Positions 14,601 to 31,506 of a stretch of DNA of 64,000 nt are shown here, piece by piece. Numbering within the stretch: the stretch's first letter is position 1; every line of letters begins with the position of its first letter. Source of the stretch: Enoplolaimus lenunculus (lineage: Eukaryota > Nematoda > Enoplea > Enoplida > Thoracostomopsidae); NCBI GenBank assembly GCA_030248215.1, contig JASANG010001415.1:62001-126000 (forward strand), written 5' to 3'. The notes under the pieces were generated by a model. It made no database searches. It was not told the origin of the DNA and saw only the letters and a list, made by a program, of their open reading frames with translations. The position numbers and the translations under genes are program-made.

Positions 14601-17600
14601 CCAAAACATTTTACAACAAAATATACAACACAGAGGCCATTGTACTTATGAGCAACAAGCAAAAAATTTCCAAACGATATAGCCACCTAATTCCAGGATT
14701 CGTTTTCCCGAAAAAACTAAATCGACCGAAAAAAACTGTTTTTTCCTTTTCCGGTTTTGTTCGAAAAAAACTGAAAAACATGTGCTCACGCTTCAACAAA
14801 TGCAGAGTCTTGATGAGTGCTAAATCTGGTTACCAAAATGATACTAATGCATCATACACAATAAATAATGCGGCTGTGTGGAAAGTGATGATTCCATTCC
14901 AGAAAATCACAAAAATTTCTTATAAAATTTTTTGTGTGTCCAGAATTAAACATGATTTAACTTCGTTAAATTAAATTTAGTTGATTAATTTTGGAAGGCT
15001 TTAAGGCTCAATTCTAATACACGACCATTACTAACGAAGGCGGTTTCTATATATTTGTACAAAATTGTATACTTTAATTCAAAGTGACGTAGCTAGAAAT
15101 TAACATGAATACTTACTCACGATTTCTGGATGTTTTTGCGTCTCTCTAAGTAGTTGCTAGCGTAAACATGAATTGTAGACCAGCCAGTACATTTTAAATA
15201 TTTGATACATGCGCGATTACAAACTGCGGCAGTTTAAGAAAACCACGACTATAAGAATAAGTATAAATTTTAAACTGGTACGTACCGGAATTGAGAAAAA
15301 TTTCAAACTTTGCACTTTGGAATGGGTACAATTTTTCTCAACACAGCCACAATATTTATAGTACATAATGCATAAGCGAATCATATGACTACCATTGATA
15401 TATGCTTAGTGGTAGACTACCACTAAGCATATATCAACATTTTATACCACATCATAAGCATAGGGTATACAGTACAAAAGTGTCAGATGTCTAAAAATTA
15501 GCATCTGAAATGTAGTTGACCACAAAGTAGTAGGGTTGACATCGGCAAAAAATCAGCCGACAGGATTCGAAGTTTCATTGTTCTGCAATCCAGTCCAAAA
15601 CTAACGCGTTAGACAACTGGGAATGTTGGATCAAACAAAAACATAATATAAGGAGCAATTATTTTAAGATCGAAGAAGAAAAAACCAAACAAAAGCGTTT
15701 TCCCCATTAGTTTTTCCAGTGTCTAACCCTGGTTTATACAAACCATGTCTTGACATAAACATGATCACGAGCAGAGCATTATATGCTCAATATCTATCTA
15801 AATTAAATTATAAATATTAACAGCAAATAGGTGAGATTTTTTCATTCCAAAAATTCCGCACTGCACTTACCGCTACCATCAAGCCCAATCCATCGAAATG
15901 TATGATGCGGAAATTTGTTGACCAAATTCCAACTCATTTTTTGCGTCAAAAACCGTCGCATACCGGCACCGACCAAAATTTGCGGCAACTGTGCGGCGTA
16001 ACCAAATGTATCCGGTAGCCAAAATGTATCACAACGACGACCAAATTCCTTCTCAGCAAATTGTTGACCGTACAACAACTGGCGAACAAAAGACTCGCCA
16101 GACGGCAAGTTACCATCCATTTCACACCAAGCGCCACCCACAATTTCAATACGGCCATCGACAGCTAACTGTTTAAGTTGAGCGAACAAATCCGGGAAGC
16201 GTTCCTTGACCCAATGAACTTGGACCATTTGAGACAACGCGAAATTTACTGCGTTTCCAAATAATGGCTTACCATCATTTGTATTCGATCCAACTCGGTC
16301 TTAAGTAATAAAATTATTATGTAAAACGTTTAGATATATACATCTTGATTTAGACAACAATCATTGCAAGTTACGAAATCAATAATAAAGTTTGTGTCCG
16401 ATCTACCCGAATTTCCTAATTTACTTTTCCGAATTTTGCTTATTCCTTACATATGTATATGCACAGCTACAAAAATGTGCATATTATTGATCGATTGATT
16501 ATTACATTAAATCAAAGCCACGTAAGCATTCCATTCAGCTTCGCCATTTCCAACTTTGCGGATCGAAAAAATCCATCTTTACACAGATTAATATCATTTT
16601 ACTTAAAATCTCGCAAAAACTCAGGTTGATTTTACAATTTTCGTGTTAATAGCAACTTACGTACAACCACCGTTACTCACTAATAGGTGTATGGACCCTT
16701 TTCGGACTTATTAAGACTAAATAATGAATTTTACAGTGTTGCTGTAAACCACTTGAAAGTATGCCGAACCCGTTCAAGAGTCTAAAATGCTTTCCATTAT
16801 AAATATACTGAAAAGTACGTAATATAACTCACCGCTCATTTTTTTGACAGTTCCAACTTTCCTTTTCTTCGAAGGAGGCGAAACGTTATTCGATCGTTCA
16901 TTGTGGTCCGTTCCTTCACCCGCCTGCCTCATTCCATCATGAATTAGTTTAACCGTTGACGACCAACTCCGTCCACATTTTCTCATCGTTTCTGCATACC
17001 GCCACAGCCACGCAGAATCAATATGGCAATTAGCAACAGCATGAACAGTAAACGGTGCGCGAAGCTTTGCGGCTAAATTACTTAATTCACAGTTGCTGTT
17101 GTTGCTTTGGCTGCGAGAAATTTCTCCTGAGCCACGTAAAAACTTTGACACTACTTCATGGCAATCACGAAGGGTTTTTTCAGCGAAATCGCAACTAATC
17201 AACGTATTGACGATATGGTTTGCAAGATTTAGAGCTTGTTGTCGTTCACAACTTGATTCTCGAAGCGATGTAACCATATCGGACAGAAATTCAAGGTCAG
17301 CGTAAACCTAAAACCTAGGACCGATATAGTACACCTTGTCTTACCTTAATTAAGCAGATATTCTCAGTAAACAACTACATCACAAACTGTAAAACGCAAT
17401 GGTTCGAAACAATCCAGGGGTATGCGGCGAAAGAGAACAATTTTAGCACCAAACAACTCCGGTACGATAGCTCAAACAAAGAAACAAACAAGCAAACAGT
17501 TTTTTGGCAAGAAACCGAGGTAAACCAGCCTACCTCGCCCTCGCTAGAGATGCTGAATAAAATGCTTGTGTAATAACGCGATGCCATTGTAAAATTTCTC

Positions 17601-18984
17601 TTATGAACGAAATGTCCAGCGTCCGCATAGTGAGCTGTCGAATATGAGTGAGAGGGCTGTGGCACTGCTAAGTAATACATTTAGGAGCTTCTGTTGATGC
17701 AACAACTACAAAACAACAGCACTAACTGCGCCGTATACCTCTACAGTCTTTTCGCCAGAGTCTTATTGCTTTAACACTACGTATCAGACTATAACTTTAT
17801 ACGCAAAGTTCTCTACGTATATACAAAGGTTTAAACTAATGTGTAAATATTTATAATATATGTATATATAAAAACTATCAAACCTTGCACGCATTCTCAA
17901 AGGAAGCTCTAATTTCTTAACAGTTTTCGCATTTAATTTGCCTTACTTCTGCGTAAATTTTGAAATTAGCAATTGCAGGAGTTCGTCAGTTTGAAAACTT
18001 ATTGCTAACGGGCAACGGGTGATAGGTCCTGCATACATTTGAGAATGCGGGCCGTAAAACAAACATAGGCTATATGTTGAAACAGTTGAAAATACCGCTG
18101 ATGCATTCCCAATATTAAGTGGTATCTTGCAAACTTCATTGAAAACTTCGTCAGTAACACTTTTTCACTCCAACACATGCATACTCTTTCGAATTTCTCC
18201 TCCCAGATAGTAGGGAAGCCTGACACCCCCATCCCATCCCATCGCCAGCAGCTTAAGGAAACCAGAGTGACTCACTTTAAAAGCAGCGCGATTAGCAACA
18301 CAAAAACGCGATTCGGTAACTGTGTATTCTTTGTTTTCATCCGGAGGTTGAATCATATGCCGACCAGTGCCAAATAAACCATTACACGCAACTTCAAGAA
18401 AAAAGCAGACATGCCGTTCAGGTTCGGTCAACCAAAGAGAATACACGTATTCCACACGAATGCAATCTGCCAAATCGATCAGAAAAGATAACGACAATTC
18501 AAAAATTTGTGAAATGGAAAATTTTAAATGTTAATTGAACGTGCTTGCACAATATATATTTTTAAGACAGGAACATATTTCCAAGTCGTTCTAATGATTA
18601 TCGGTATCACTTAAGTATTGCGTAACAGTAGACAACACGCCATGTTCTCTTGACTTCATAAAAATTGCCAGTTTGCTGTAAACTTTAGAGATTCCTTGAT
18701 ATAAAAGTGTATACCTTATTAACCGGGTTCCATCAGGAACTTACGACTAATTGACCACAATACATAACTAAAATATGAAGTTCTACAAAAATGCGTCGAG
18801 TACTTCAAAATATAGTGAATGCGCAATATAAAACACAAGTTGTATAAAAGTTAAGTTTCAGCAATTTTGCTAGAACGTAATTTTTTGTTTTAACCGAATT
18901 GTATATAATTTTCAGGAAAATCGTCAAAATTTCGGTTCCTACATGTTTCAATCCCGGAACAGGAATTTCAATTCAACCCCACTA

Positions 18985-19015
<31 letters not shown>

Positions 19016-20329
19016 TACATCGCATAGTTTGCACTTGCAGCTTTGTCAGTTGCAGCATGGTGCTTTGTGCTTGAAGCAAAACTTCAAAATTTAATATGTA
19101 TACAAATCGTTGGAACTAGCTCGAATTAATTTCAGCCCAAAACGTGACTGAATAAAAATGTCATAAACTAAATTTACCGGATCCTGATAATCCTTGTACT
19201 AAATGACCTTCAGTGTTCCAGATTTGCACCTCATTTCTGAAACAAAAGCAAAATATAAAATATTACTCGCGACATGGCGTCAATTTTACTGTATTAAAAT
19301 GTTCTTGCTTAAAATTGTTAAATGAAACACGAACCACCCCACATATTGCTTCATTCATAAAACTTAAAGGATCGAACATTAACTAAATTACAAAGATAGA
19401 ATCAAACTACGTGGCATTCTGATGCTTGATGACGATACGCGCTGATTCCTTGCCGTGATATCAGGGCCCATATTTTCCAGTGTGCATAGCAACTATATTA
19501 CCAGTTGCCAGTTAGCGATTGCGATAAGCTCCAAACTGAAGAACCTCTGCCCCTCTGCAATACGCATATCTAAATTATCTGATGATAAGTACTCTATACA
19601 TTTGAGAAAAATGGTACGTGATTAAAATTATAGACATTTCTCACAAATACAAATCTATGAGTGCAAGGCAAATTCATAACATCTATAAAAATCAGTCACA
19701 AATGGAAAAACTCATACCCGCTATTCCATCTGAAGTGAACTTCTTCTCCCAACCATTCTGTCGGCAAATCGGTTTTTATTTCAACCCAATGAGTTGACCA
19801 TATTGGTTTGAAAGCGTAGGAACGTAAGCAAGTTGGTTCTCCTAGATATTAGAGCCACGAAAAAAATCAAAACTGAAATTTAAGAGTATCATGTACGTGT
19901 ATATAAACGTATACAATGCACATTCATTCTAATCTGCATATCAATTTAAATCAACAAAATATATTTTTACCAAAAACTAAACCAACTTGTTCTCAGCTAT
20001 TTTCGGATCAGATATTTGTTGGACGCAATTTCCAAAGAAAACAGTCACACTTTTATCCCTCACTGCTTACCCATTTTGCGCAGCTGCCGTTTAGCTGATT
20101 CAAAATCAGTCCACAACTGTTTAGACTGAAAATCAGCCCACGAAATATTAACATCACGTAAAGGCGCTTTCCAAATTGGTGCATGAGAAATAATAGTTGA
20201 ATCACTTCGATAGAGATGCGAGTACAGATTAGTATCGGAAAAACTATCTACTGATAAGAACTTTTCCACTCGTTCTCGCGTTGTACGCTCGTGTTTAATT
20301 AGAGGCGGAGTATATTTGACAAGCATCAT
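8630..20329 (-). CDS. MAN2C1: Cytosolic alpha-mannosidase, GH38 (MAN2C1), twelve exons
   Basis: Trims free oligomannosides released in the cytosol by glycoprotein quality control; retaining GH38 enzyme needing a divalent metal. Minus-strand exons: 20071-20329, 19718-19841, 19178-19236, 18276-18466, 16833-17307, 15871-16248, 14087-14340, 13331-13537, 12651-12962, 11775-12090, 10654-10790 and 8630-9481. They total 3564 nt and all phases agree, giving about 1187 residues against about 1040 in man. Metal-binding H306 and D308 lie in [10 protein letters not shown], the nucleophile D449 in [15 protein letters not shown], and a further active-site H660 in [11 protein letters not shown]. There is no signal peptide, as expected for the cytosolic class. 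The extra length includes a loop with PPSKKRKV at about 355-362 and an insert in the last exon. The exon ending at 12651 is the least certain: the donor AAG-GTATGC was chosen because it keeps phase 0 into the next exon. The start ATG at 20329 gives an N terminus matching the family ([14 protein letters not shown]). Confidence 0.96.
11074..11425. mobile_element. hAT-like MITE in a MAN2C1 intron
   Basis: A 352-bp element with inverted ends CAGGGTGGCACCGAATCC and its complement ending GCCACCCTG. It is bounded by the perfect 8-bp duplication CTTGGAAG at 11066-11073 and 11426-11433. The arms carry repeated GAATCCGAATCC. A fragment of the same family is at about 22370-22437. The perfect target duplication implies a fairly young insertion. 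Confidence 0.88.
15395..15437. repeat. Perfect 21-bp palindrome with 1-nt centre
   Basis: Arms TTGATATATGCTTAGTGGTAG and its exact complement are separated by a single A, inside the MAN2C1 intron 14341-15870. No element ends were found around it. Confidence 0.9.
18986..19014. repeat. (AAT)n microsatellite
   Basis: About nine AAT units in the MAN2C1 intron between exons 3 and 4. Nothing else is of note here. Confidence 0.9.
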
Positions 20330-21694
20330 ATTTTAGCGGTCTCACTCAAAATTACTCCAGTATCAAAATCTTGGCATGAAGTTCAATGAATAATTTATTG
20401 AGGACCTCAATATATATCAAACATATAAATATAACATCATGAATTCCAGTAAATTACATGCAGCTGTTGCAGTTTGCACACGTGGCTGCTCCTACATATT
20501 TCTGTTGAAAAAACTGGCATGCGATATTACTAGCTACATAATTATCAGCGCCTTGCAATTCTGATCTGAAGCTCACTGCTGCAATGGAAACGTTTGGCAA
20601 TACACGCTCAGATGATTTTTGAAAGATAATTTTAGTATGTTTAATATGCTAAGTTTTCGTTAATTTTGAATGATAAAAGTTTTCAATACCGAAAATACCC
20701 GAAAGTTTCAGTGAAAAATACCGTATTTCCCTAAAGCAACCGCAATTCCGAAGGCAGTCTGCTTCAGGCACCAATCTGATTACAATTGAGCATCTCGACA
20801 TTGGTGCGAAACTTGCACAAATTAAAAGCAAAAATGTGCTGCTTTTCGAACGTCGCCATTAGTTTCAAAGGTATAACAGGACCTATCAGAAGCGTCACCA
20901 AGTGGTACAATAGGTGCAAGACACATTTAAGAAATACCGGCGTAGAAGGTATTATTGAAAGGTTTTCAATAATGATTACTCAGTGCTGGGTGTGTCAACG
21001 TTACCTTAAACTGATATTGTTTTTGAAATTCTGGTCCTATGAGGGGTCAGTTATATAATTCAGACGTTTCTTCACTTTCCAAGAAGCTATGGTCGATCAC
21101 ACTATAATTTGTTAAAGCGAACAATACAAAGCTATTAAAAATAATACCATAATAGGCGTCTCTGCCATTCAGCCAATGGTATACATAATATATTATCCTA
21201 ACGGTCGATGACATAGCTAAAAGGAAAGTTAATTTTGTTTGAGTTAATTTTTGCTAGAAGTGTTCGCGATGTGGCTGATCCCTTTAGTTTTAAATAGCAC
21301 TAGCGAACCTTTTCAATTTTTAGTCTGCAAATTTAAACGTTCAGATACAGGTCCAACTGGCGATGATTTCTGCGTTATATGCATTGTTGGACAAGGGGTG
21401 GGCGGTCTCGGTTAAGTCTCGGGATTTGGCTGGTCTCGGTCTCGATTTTTTGAGTCTCCAAAGTCATGAATTCTGAGTTTCACTTCGTAGATTTGCTTGC
21501 ATCTGTATATATTTTGTATATTATAGCGTGTATAAGATGATGTTGGGTGTTTTAGAACATAAATATTGAGTCTATGTAGATTCGTGTACTATTATCTTGT
21601 TAAGTCTATTAGTAGTTATCATAGTTCGTTGCAATTGTTATTAGTATTATTGTGTATCAATTATATATACGTATTAGAATAAGTATATTCCGTT
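20330..21694. promoter_or_regulatory. Divergent intergenic region, MAN2C1 / PP2A catalytic subunit
   Basis: MAN2C1 starts at 20329 (minus) and the PP2A gene at 21695 (plus), so this 1.37-kb interval should hold both promoters and 5' leaders. No clear TATA box or binding site stands out. At about 21395-21470 there is a fragment of the GGGATGGGCGGTCTCGG transposon end, about 220 bp before the PP2A start codon. No other gene is seen. The promoter role is inferred from position only. Confidence 0.5.
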
Positions 21695-26853
<5,159 letters not shown>

Positions 26854-28579
26854 ACACACTATTTTTTGTTTGTCCTTCGTTTTGGTGTTGAGTGAGTGCT
26901 AACCAATGGTTCGTAGCGAGCTGGCTTTGACATGACAATGTAGGTATGCATGAAGGTGCTTCTCAGATATCCGGTTCCGGTTGAAACTCGACATCCGAAT
27001 CCGTATGTTAGCTTTAGTTCTCAGGCTATACGCCTCGGAAAGAACATCATATATATAACTTTATAGTAAACTGTTATTTATGGCAAAACCTTTTCCAATT
27101 TTTCAAGCTGTACTTATACATTAACCTTGTGTTTTAGTACGCTACCGACTTAAGTGCAAACCAGCTCGCTCAGCATTGCAATTTCATTCAACGTCTCTTA
27201 AGTTTAATTAGTGTTGTAAAGACGATCTAATCAGATTTTCAGTTTAAGGAAGCATTCTCAAATGTGTATACCACCTATCGCGTAAGATCTTCAAACAGTC
27301 GACCAGAGAATTAAACAATCCGCAGTACCAAAGTTACAAAACCTATCGCCAAGTGGTGATAGGTGCTATACCCATCTGAGAAAAACTGGCAAATCTTATA
27401 AATCTTACGCGCATAGTAAGTGTTTGTACAACTTTCAAATGACGTACTTTTGCGCTATTATGTTATTTTTGGGTCCAAATCATCCGCTTACTTCGTAAAT
27501 TCGGCTTCTCGGGTCATTCTTTTTGAATGGTTAAATGTTTCGATTAGAGTTTTCATAAAGCCAATAAATATATGTATATACTTCAAAAAAGAATTTGGTG
27601 CCAGATCGTTTGGCTGTTGTTGTAGTCCCGTAACTATCGAATTTTTATCTTTGCGAAATCAGACTTCAAAGGCGAGCGGAACTTTTCGTTGCACTCCGAC
27701 ATCGCTACGTAGCACCCAGACACACATTTCGTGTTGTTAAAAACATTGTTTATCGTTGTTTCAGTAGTCGTTTCTTAATCAATAATTTGTTGCACCGATT
27801 CTTGTATTATGCGTATTATGTTAACACCCGTGACCTTTGAATATGCTTTATTAAAATATCAGACACGCTTCTAAGTATGTGTTTGGTCGTTTGGTTGCGG
27901 TCAGTGTTGTTTTAGATTCGTGTTTTAAAAGCAAGTATTGAATTCAGCTCTTCAATTTATTCTTAATTTTTCGTTTACGCCTGTAGAATGCGGTTTAAAA
28001 TTAATTATAATGGTAAAAAGATGTCGCGTTGCAAGCACTTTTTCTAGGCATTGCTCGAAAATTTCAGTTATTGAAAATCAAATAGAATTCATGTCTATCT
28101 GAAGCAAAATTTTGCTACATGATTATGTTTTTTACCATTTTTTTCTAATTAGATTCGGCACACCTAATTGTTCGAAGAGAATGAAAGTCGGAAATCGGGG
28201 GCGAATAATTAAACCTGTGTAATTATTCTATTTATAGTGTTGTTGAATGTACACCAATACACCATGATGCGTGATGCAAAGGACGGCCCATGTAAAGATC
28301 AGGGGCGGAACGTTTTACTGTGAGACTAGAAGAGAAATGCTGTTCCGCTCCTGTTCTTTACATTGGCCCAAGGGGCTAAAACATTGACATGTTGTAAATT
28401 TTGTTTTGGTCATTAATATTAAGTGCGCGCTGCATTTGATTTTGCAAATAAATTTTTGAATCATATTGTGTTTATTGTTACTTGGGCATATCGCAAACTA
28501 GAAAAGTTCCAGCGAAGTATTTTTTAAAACTTGGTCCCGAATTCGGAGTATATACTATTATCGGATTTTCACGTTGCAG
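26854..28579. other. PP2A 3' region and intergenic sequence
   Basis: After the PP2A stop this holds the presumed 3' UTR, a diverged CCGGATATCC fragment near 26965-27010, and a compact MITE at 28285-28368. An open frame at 27420-27740 has no recognisable features and is not called. Confidence 0.55.
28285..28368. mobile_element. Minimal GGCC-ended MITE (84 bp)
   Basis: Ends GGCCCATGTAAAGATCAGG and its complement ending ACATTGGCC surround almost no interior. Flanks CAAAGGAC and CAAGGGGC match at 6 of 8 bases. This is the shortest member of the family whose longer copies carry TTAGGC arrays, and it lacks the array. Confidence 0.8.
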
Positions 28580-28810
28580 GTCGTTGCAAATGATTTATGC
28601 AGTTTTAATATTGTGCCATCAGTGGAGCGAAAAAACAACGATACCCTAGACAATAGCGTAATTTCCAGTTCGTTGCGTGATGTTCCAAAATTGAAAATTT
28701 GTGAAATGAGCAGTGTGCAACAATTTCCGCTAACTAATCTTGGGTGTGAAAATATCGAAACTTCCGTTATTTCTGTAACGGAAGCGGACACCTATTTTTG
28801 CCGAAAACTG
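28580..28810 (+). CDS. Possible orphan exon, 77 codons
   Basis: An open stretch follows the acceptor TTGCAG at 28574-28579 and can end at the donor CTG-GTGTGC (28810), giving exactly 77 codons; a weaker donor (GCG-GTTACT, about 28818) is also possible. The translation has balanced composition and coding-like codon use. Its last part, NIETSVISVTEADTYFC, has the look of the first strands of a Tudor or OB-type fold, but I cannot name a family. No partner exon is adjacent. With the weaker donor its phase fits the acceptor at 35831, which would place PIN1 inside a 7-kb intron. That joining is speculative. Confidence 0.3.
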
Positions 28811-28818
28811 GTGTGCGG

Positions 28819-30237
28819 TTACTCTCGGATAATGATCGTAACGTGCCGAACTGTCGTTTGTGAGTATTCGTTACCGCCATACAGCCTTTTTCAGCATTTT
28901 TCATTAAACGTGTAAACATACACAACGTTTTACTATGGCGTGAAATATTTATTTTGAAGACATTATGTTGAGCTCGGAGATTTCGCTAGCGTTTAAGAAA
29001 TCCGGTAACGATGTTCTACTTAGCTTTTTCAAGTCAAAATTATTCACCGACAATACCGGAAAATTTGGTGACAAATAGCAAATTTTATACTGGAACCGAA
29101 TTGCTCGTCACGCCCTATGTACTTTGTGTGGCACTTTTGTGGTTCCCCCTGCACAGTGATAAAGTTTCCTCCCCACAGTTTCAGACGCTGAGTATCCTCT
29201 GTACATTCAGTTCGGCTAGTATATATGGCAGGGTGTAGACGGATAGTAAAAATAATAGAAACGGATAATGATCGGAACGTCTGAAACGGATATTGAAGTA
29301 TAAGTCCCCATTTTGAGTCCCAATCAATTGTAGTCCGTAGGCATAATAAGAGTCTGTTTTAGAGTCCCTAAACCCTAATTAGAGTCCATAAATGTCAATT
29401 ATCCCTAATTATGGCGCATAATGACTCCAGGTCCAAATAAAGTTGAGTTCGAAACTTTAAAGCATACTTAACCCTTTCTCACATGAATATTTTCTATTTC
29501 CCCTGAGACCTACTTTTATGCTAGGATTCGAACTCCGGTGACTGGGGTGGGAGGCGTATACCATCACCACTGAGCTATAGGAGCTTGACGCTCGAGCCCG
29601 AGGGGGCTCTCACGTCTTGTGGTGATTTAGTACTATGTATACGTGTTGCTATTGTTAAACACGGTGCGATGTATACTATTTAACGTGTATACACTGCGCT
29701 TAGTTGCCTACAGGCAACTCAATGTGAGAAGGGGTTAAGTTTGAAGGTAATTCCTAAGTTTAACTTTGCACTATCGCTCAAGCTTTTGATTGAAGACCAA
29801 TAAACGTTTAATTTAACGAATAGTTTCAACACCACATATATGTCAGGTCAGTAGCGAAGGACGGCTGAGGGCGGGTTAAAAATGAATAACAGTCCGTAAC
29901 CGAATAACAGAGGGAGTACCCTTTGGAGAGGCCAAATAAATATCAGTCCCCCTCTTATTCGGGTGACTACAATAGATATTTAGTTTTTGTGCAACCAATT
30001 TGCACGCACAAATATTTACCGGCTTTCTAAGTTTTAAAGAAAAAATGGTTGATGCACATTTTGGTTCAAAATTTTGTTAGTGTAAAGTGTACGAGGAACT
30101 AAAAAAGTGTCGCTTGTTTCACGTCTATTTCAGGTATTTTATTGTGATTGCTAACTATTTTATTTTGATATCTGTTACTGTTGTAGTCTGCTTTCAATCA
30201 AAATTTATGCACCGTCGCAGCTCAATACATTATCGAA
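28819..30237. other. Intergenic region upstream of PIN1
   Basis: Holds the TTAA-flanked tRNA-like MITE (29472-29734) and unremarkable AT-rich DNA. A pyrimidine tract ending GTTGTAG at about 30185 could be a 5' leader splice acceptor for PIN1, but this is not shown. Confidence 0.45.
29472..29734 (-). mobile_element. TTAA-flanked piggyBac-like MITE with tRNA-like module
   Basis: A 263-bp element bounded by TTAA at 29468-29471 and 29735-29738, with inverted ends CCCTTTCTCACAT and ATGTGAGAAGGGG. On the minus strand the interior holds a tRNA-like module: CTCCTATAGCTCAGTGGTGA resembling an A box and GAGTTCGAATCC resembling a B box. TTAA duplication with CCC ends is the piggyBac signature. A second full copy is at 55554-55815. 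Confidence 0.85.
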
Positions 30238-30849
30238 ATGGCAGCAGCTGAAAGTTTATGCGAAACGAACCCTCCGCTGATTAAAAAACCCCGTACTTCA
30301 GCCGAGATAAACCCGTCGGACTCGGCGAGCACCTCAACGCAACAACACGACAAACCAACACCTTCTGTCGATATTGAACTGCCAAAGGGTTGGGAAAAAC
30401 GTATGAGCCGCAGCAGCGGAACACCGTACTATTTCAACGTTTACACGGCGAAAAGTCAATGGCATCGTCCAACGAAATCTGCGTTTCCGTCGCATTCATC
30501 GTCGACGCGCCAGCATCAAATTCGGTGTTCGCATATTTTGGTGAAACATCGTGAGTCCAGGCGGCCTTCGTCATGGAGACAAGAACACATCACACGATCA
30601 AAAGATGACGCGTACGAACTGATCAAAGCGTATCGCGGTGAAATTTTGTCAGGTGAGCGAACGTTCAAAGAAATTGCGCGACGCTTGTCGGATTGCTCGT
30701 CGGCGAAAAAATCAGGCGATTTGGGTGCGTTCGGTCGAGGTCAAATGCAAAAACCGTTCGAAGATGTCGCGTTTGCATTGAAGATTGGCGAGTTGAGCCA
30801 GCCCGTCGAAACCGAATCTGGGATTCATTTGATATCGCGATTGGGATGA
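30238..30849 (+). CDS. PIN1: Peptidyl-prolyl isomerase PIN1 (WW plus parvulin)
   Basis: Isomerises pSer/pThr-Pro bonds in cell-cycle and transcription proteins, acting in the nucleus. The 203-residue protein is encoded by one exon. The WW domain spans about 48-80 ([15 protein letters not shown]52 and W75, YYFN core, with the phosphate-binding SR loop kept). The parvulin domain spans about 94-203 with all key residues: H99, the phosphate clamp K103/R108/R109 in [12 protein letters not shown]153 in SDCSSAK, S194 and H197 in SGIHL. A 46-residue N-terminal extension, not found in human PIN1, carries LIKKPR, a weak basic patch. The C terminus ends ISRLG, close to the family end. The start ATG is preceded by ATCGAA and followed by an Ala-rich start. 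The absence of introns contrasts with its intron-rich neighbours. Candidate polyadenylation signal AATAAA at about 31085. Confidence 0.97.
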   Translation: MAAAESLCETNPPLIKKPRTSAEINPSDSASTSTQQHDKPTPSVDIELPKGWEKRMSRSSGTPYYFNVYTAKSQWHRPTKSAFPSHSSSTRQHQIRCSHILVKHRESRRPSSWRQEHITRSKDDAYELIKAYRGEILSGERTFKEIARRLSDCSSAKKSGDLGAFGRGQMQKPFEDVAFALKIGELSQPVETESGIHLISRLG

Positions 30850-31084
30850 TGAGCGCAGTGAGCAATGGATCGCTCAACGGATCAGGAATTTGGCAGTATT
30901 AATGTAAAGTTTTTTGGAGTCAGGGATGTGTAACCAAGTGACGACCGCGTTTTGCTGGAATCTGGGATGCATTAATCGAAACCGCATCAGGTATTAATTT
31001 GATGTTGCGGACGCGAACGAGCGGATCAAGACATCGCCAGCGTCTCTCCTCTGCTATGATATTTTGGTGTCGAGTATTCGTGTA

Positions 31085-31090
31085 AATAAA
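31085..31090 (+). terminator. Candidate polyadenylation signal of PIN1
   Basis: AATAAA lies about 236 bp after the PIN1 stop, the first such hexamer downstream. Its use is inferred from position. Confidence 0.4.
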
Positions 31091-31506
31091 AATATGGTGG
31101 TTCGACAGAATCTGGGATTGTTTTTAGTTTGATGAATATATATCACGGTTGCGGATAGCAGAGTGTTGACTGAATCAGGCTATTTGTTTTGCTTGTGAAG
31201 TAATGGCGTTATATGGAGGTGAGAGATGCGAGATTTTTATGTGGGATTTTTTGTTGGCGATTGCGAAAGTCAAAGTGAAGCTCAGACTCAATCTGCGGTT
31301 TGCATTTTGCATTGTAGTATTATTTAGTGGGTAACGTTCGATGTTTCCATTGGTTTATTGAAGCCGGAGTAGAGAATTTTGTATCGCAACCGGATATTAA
31401 CTGAATACAGCTTGCGCAAAAATATAATATGTTTACTGGATTAAAATTATTTGTTAACTTGGATTTGTCCGTGTTTGCTTCAGTGTGAAAAAACGTGAGA
31501 TGCTAC

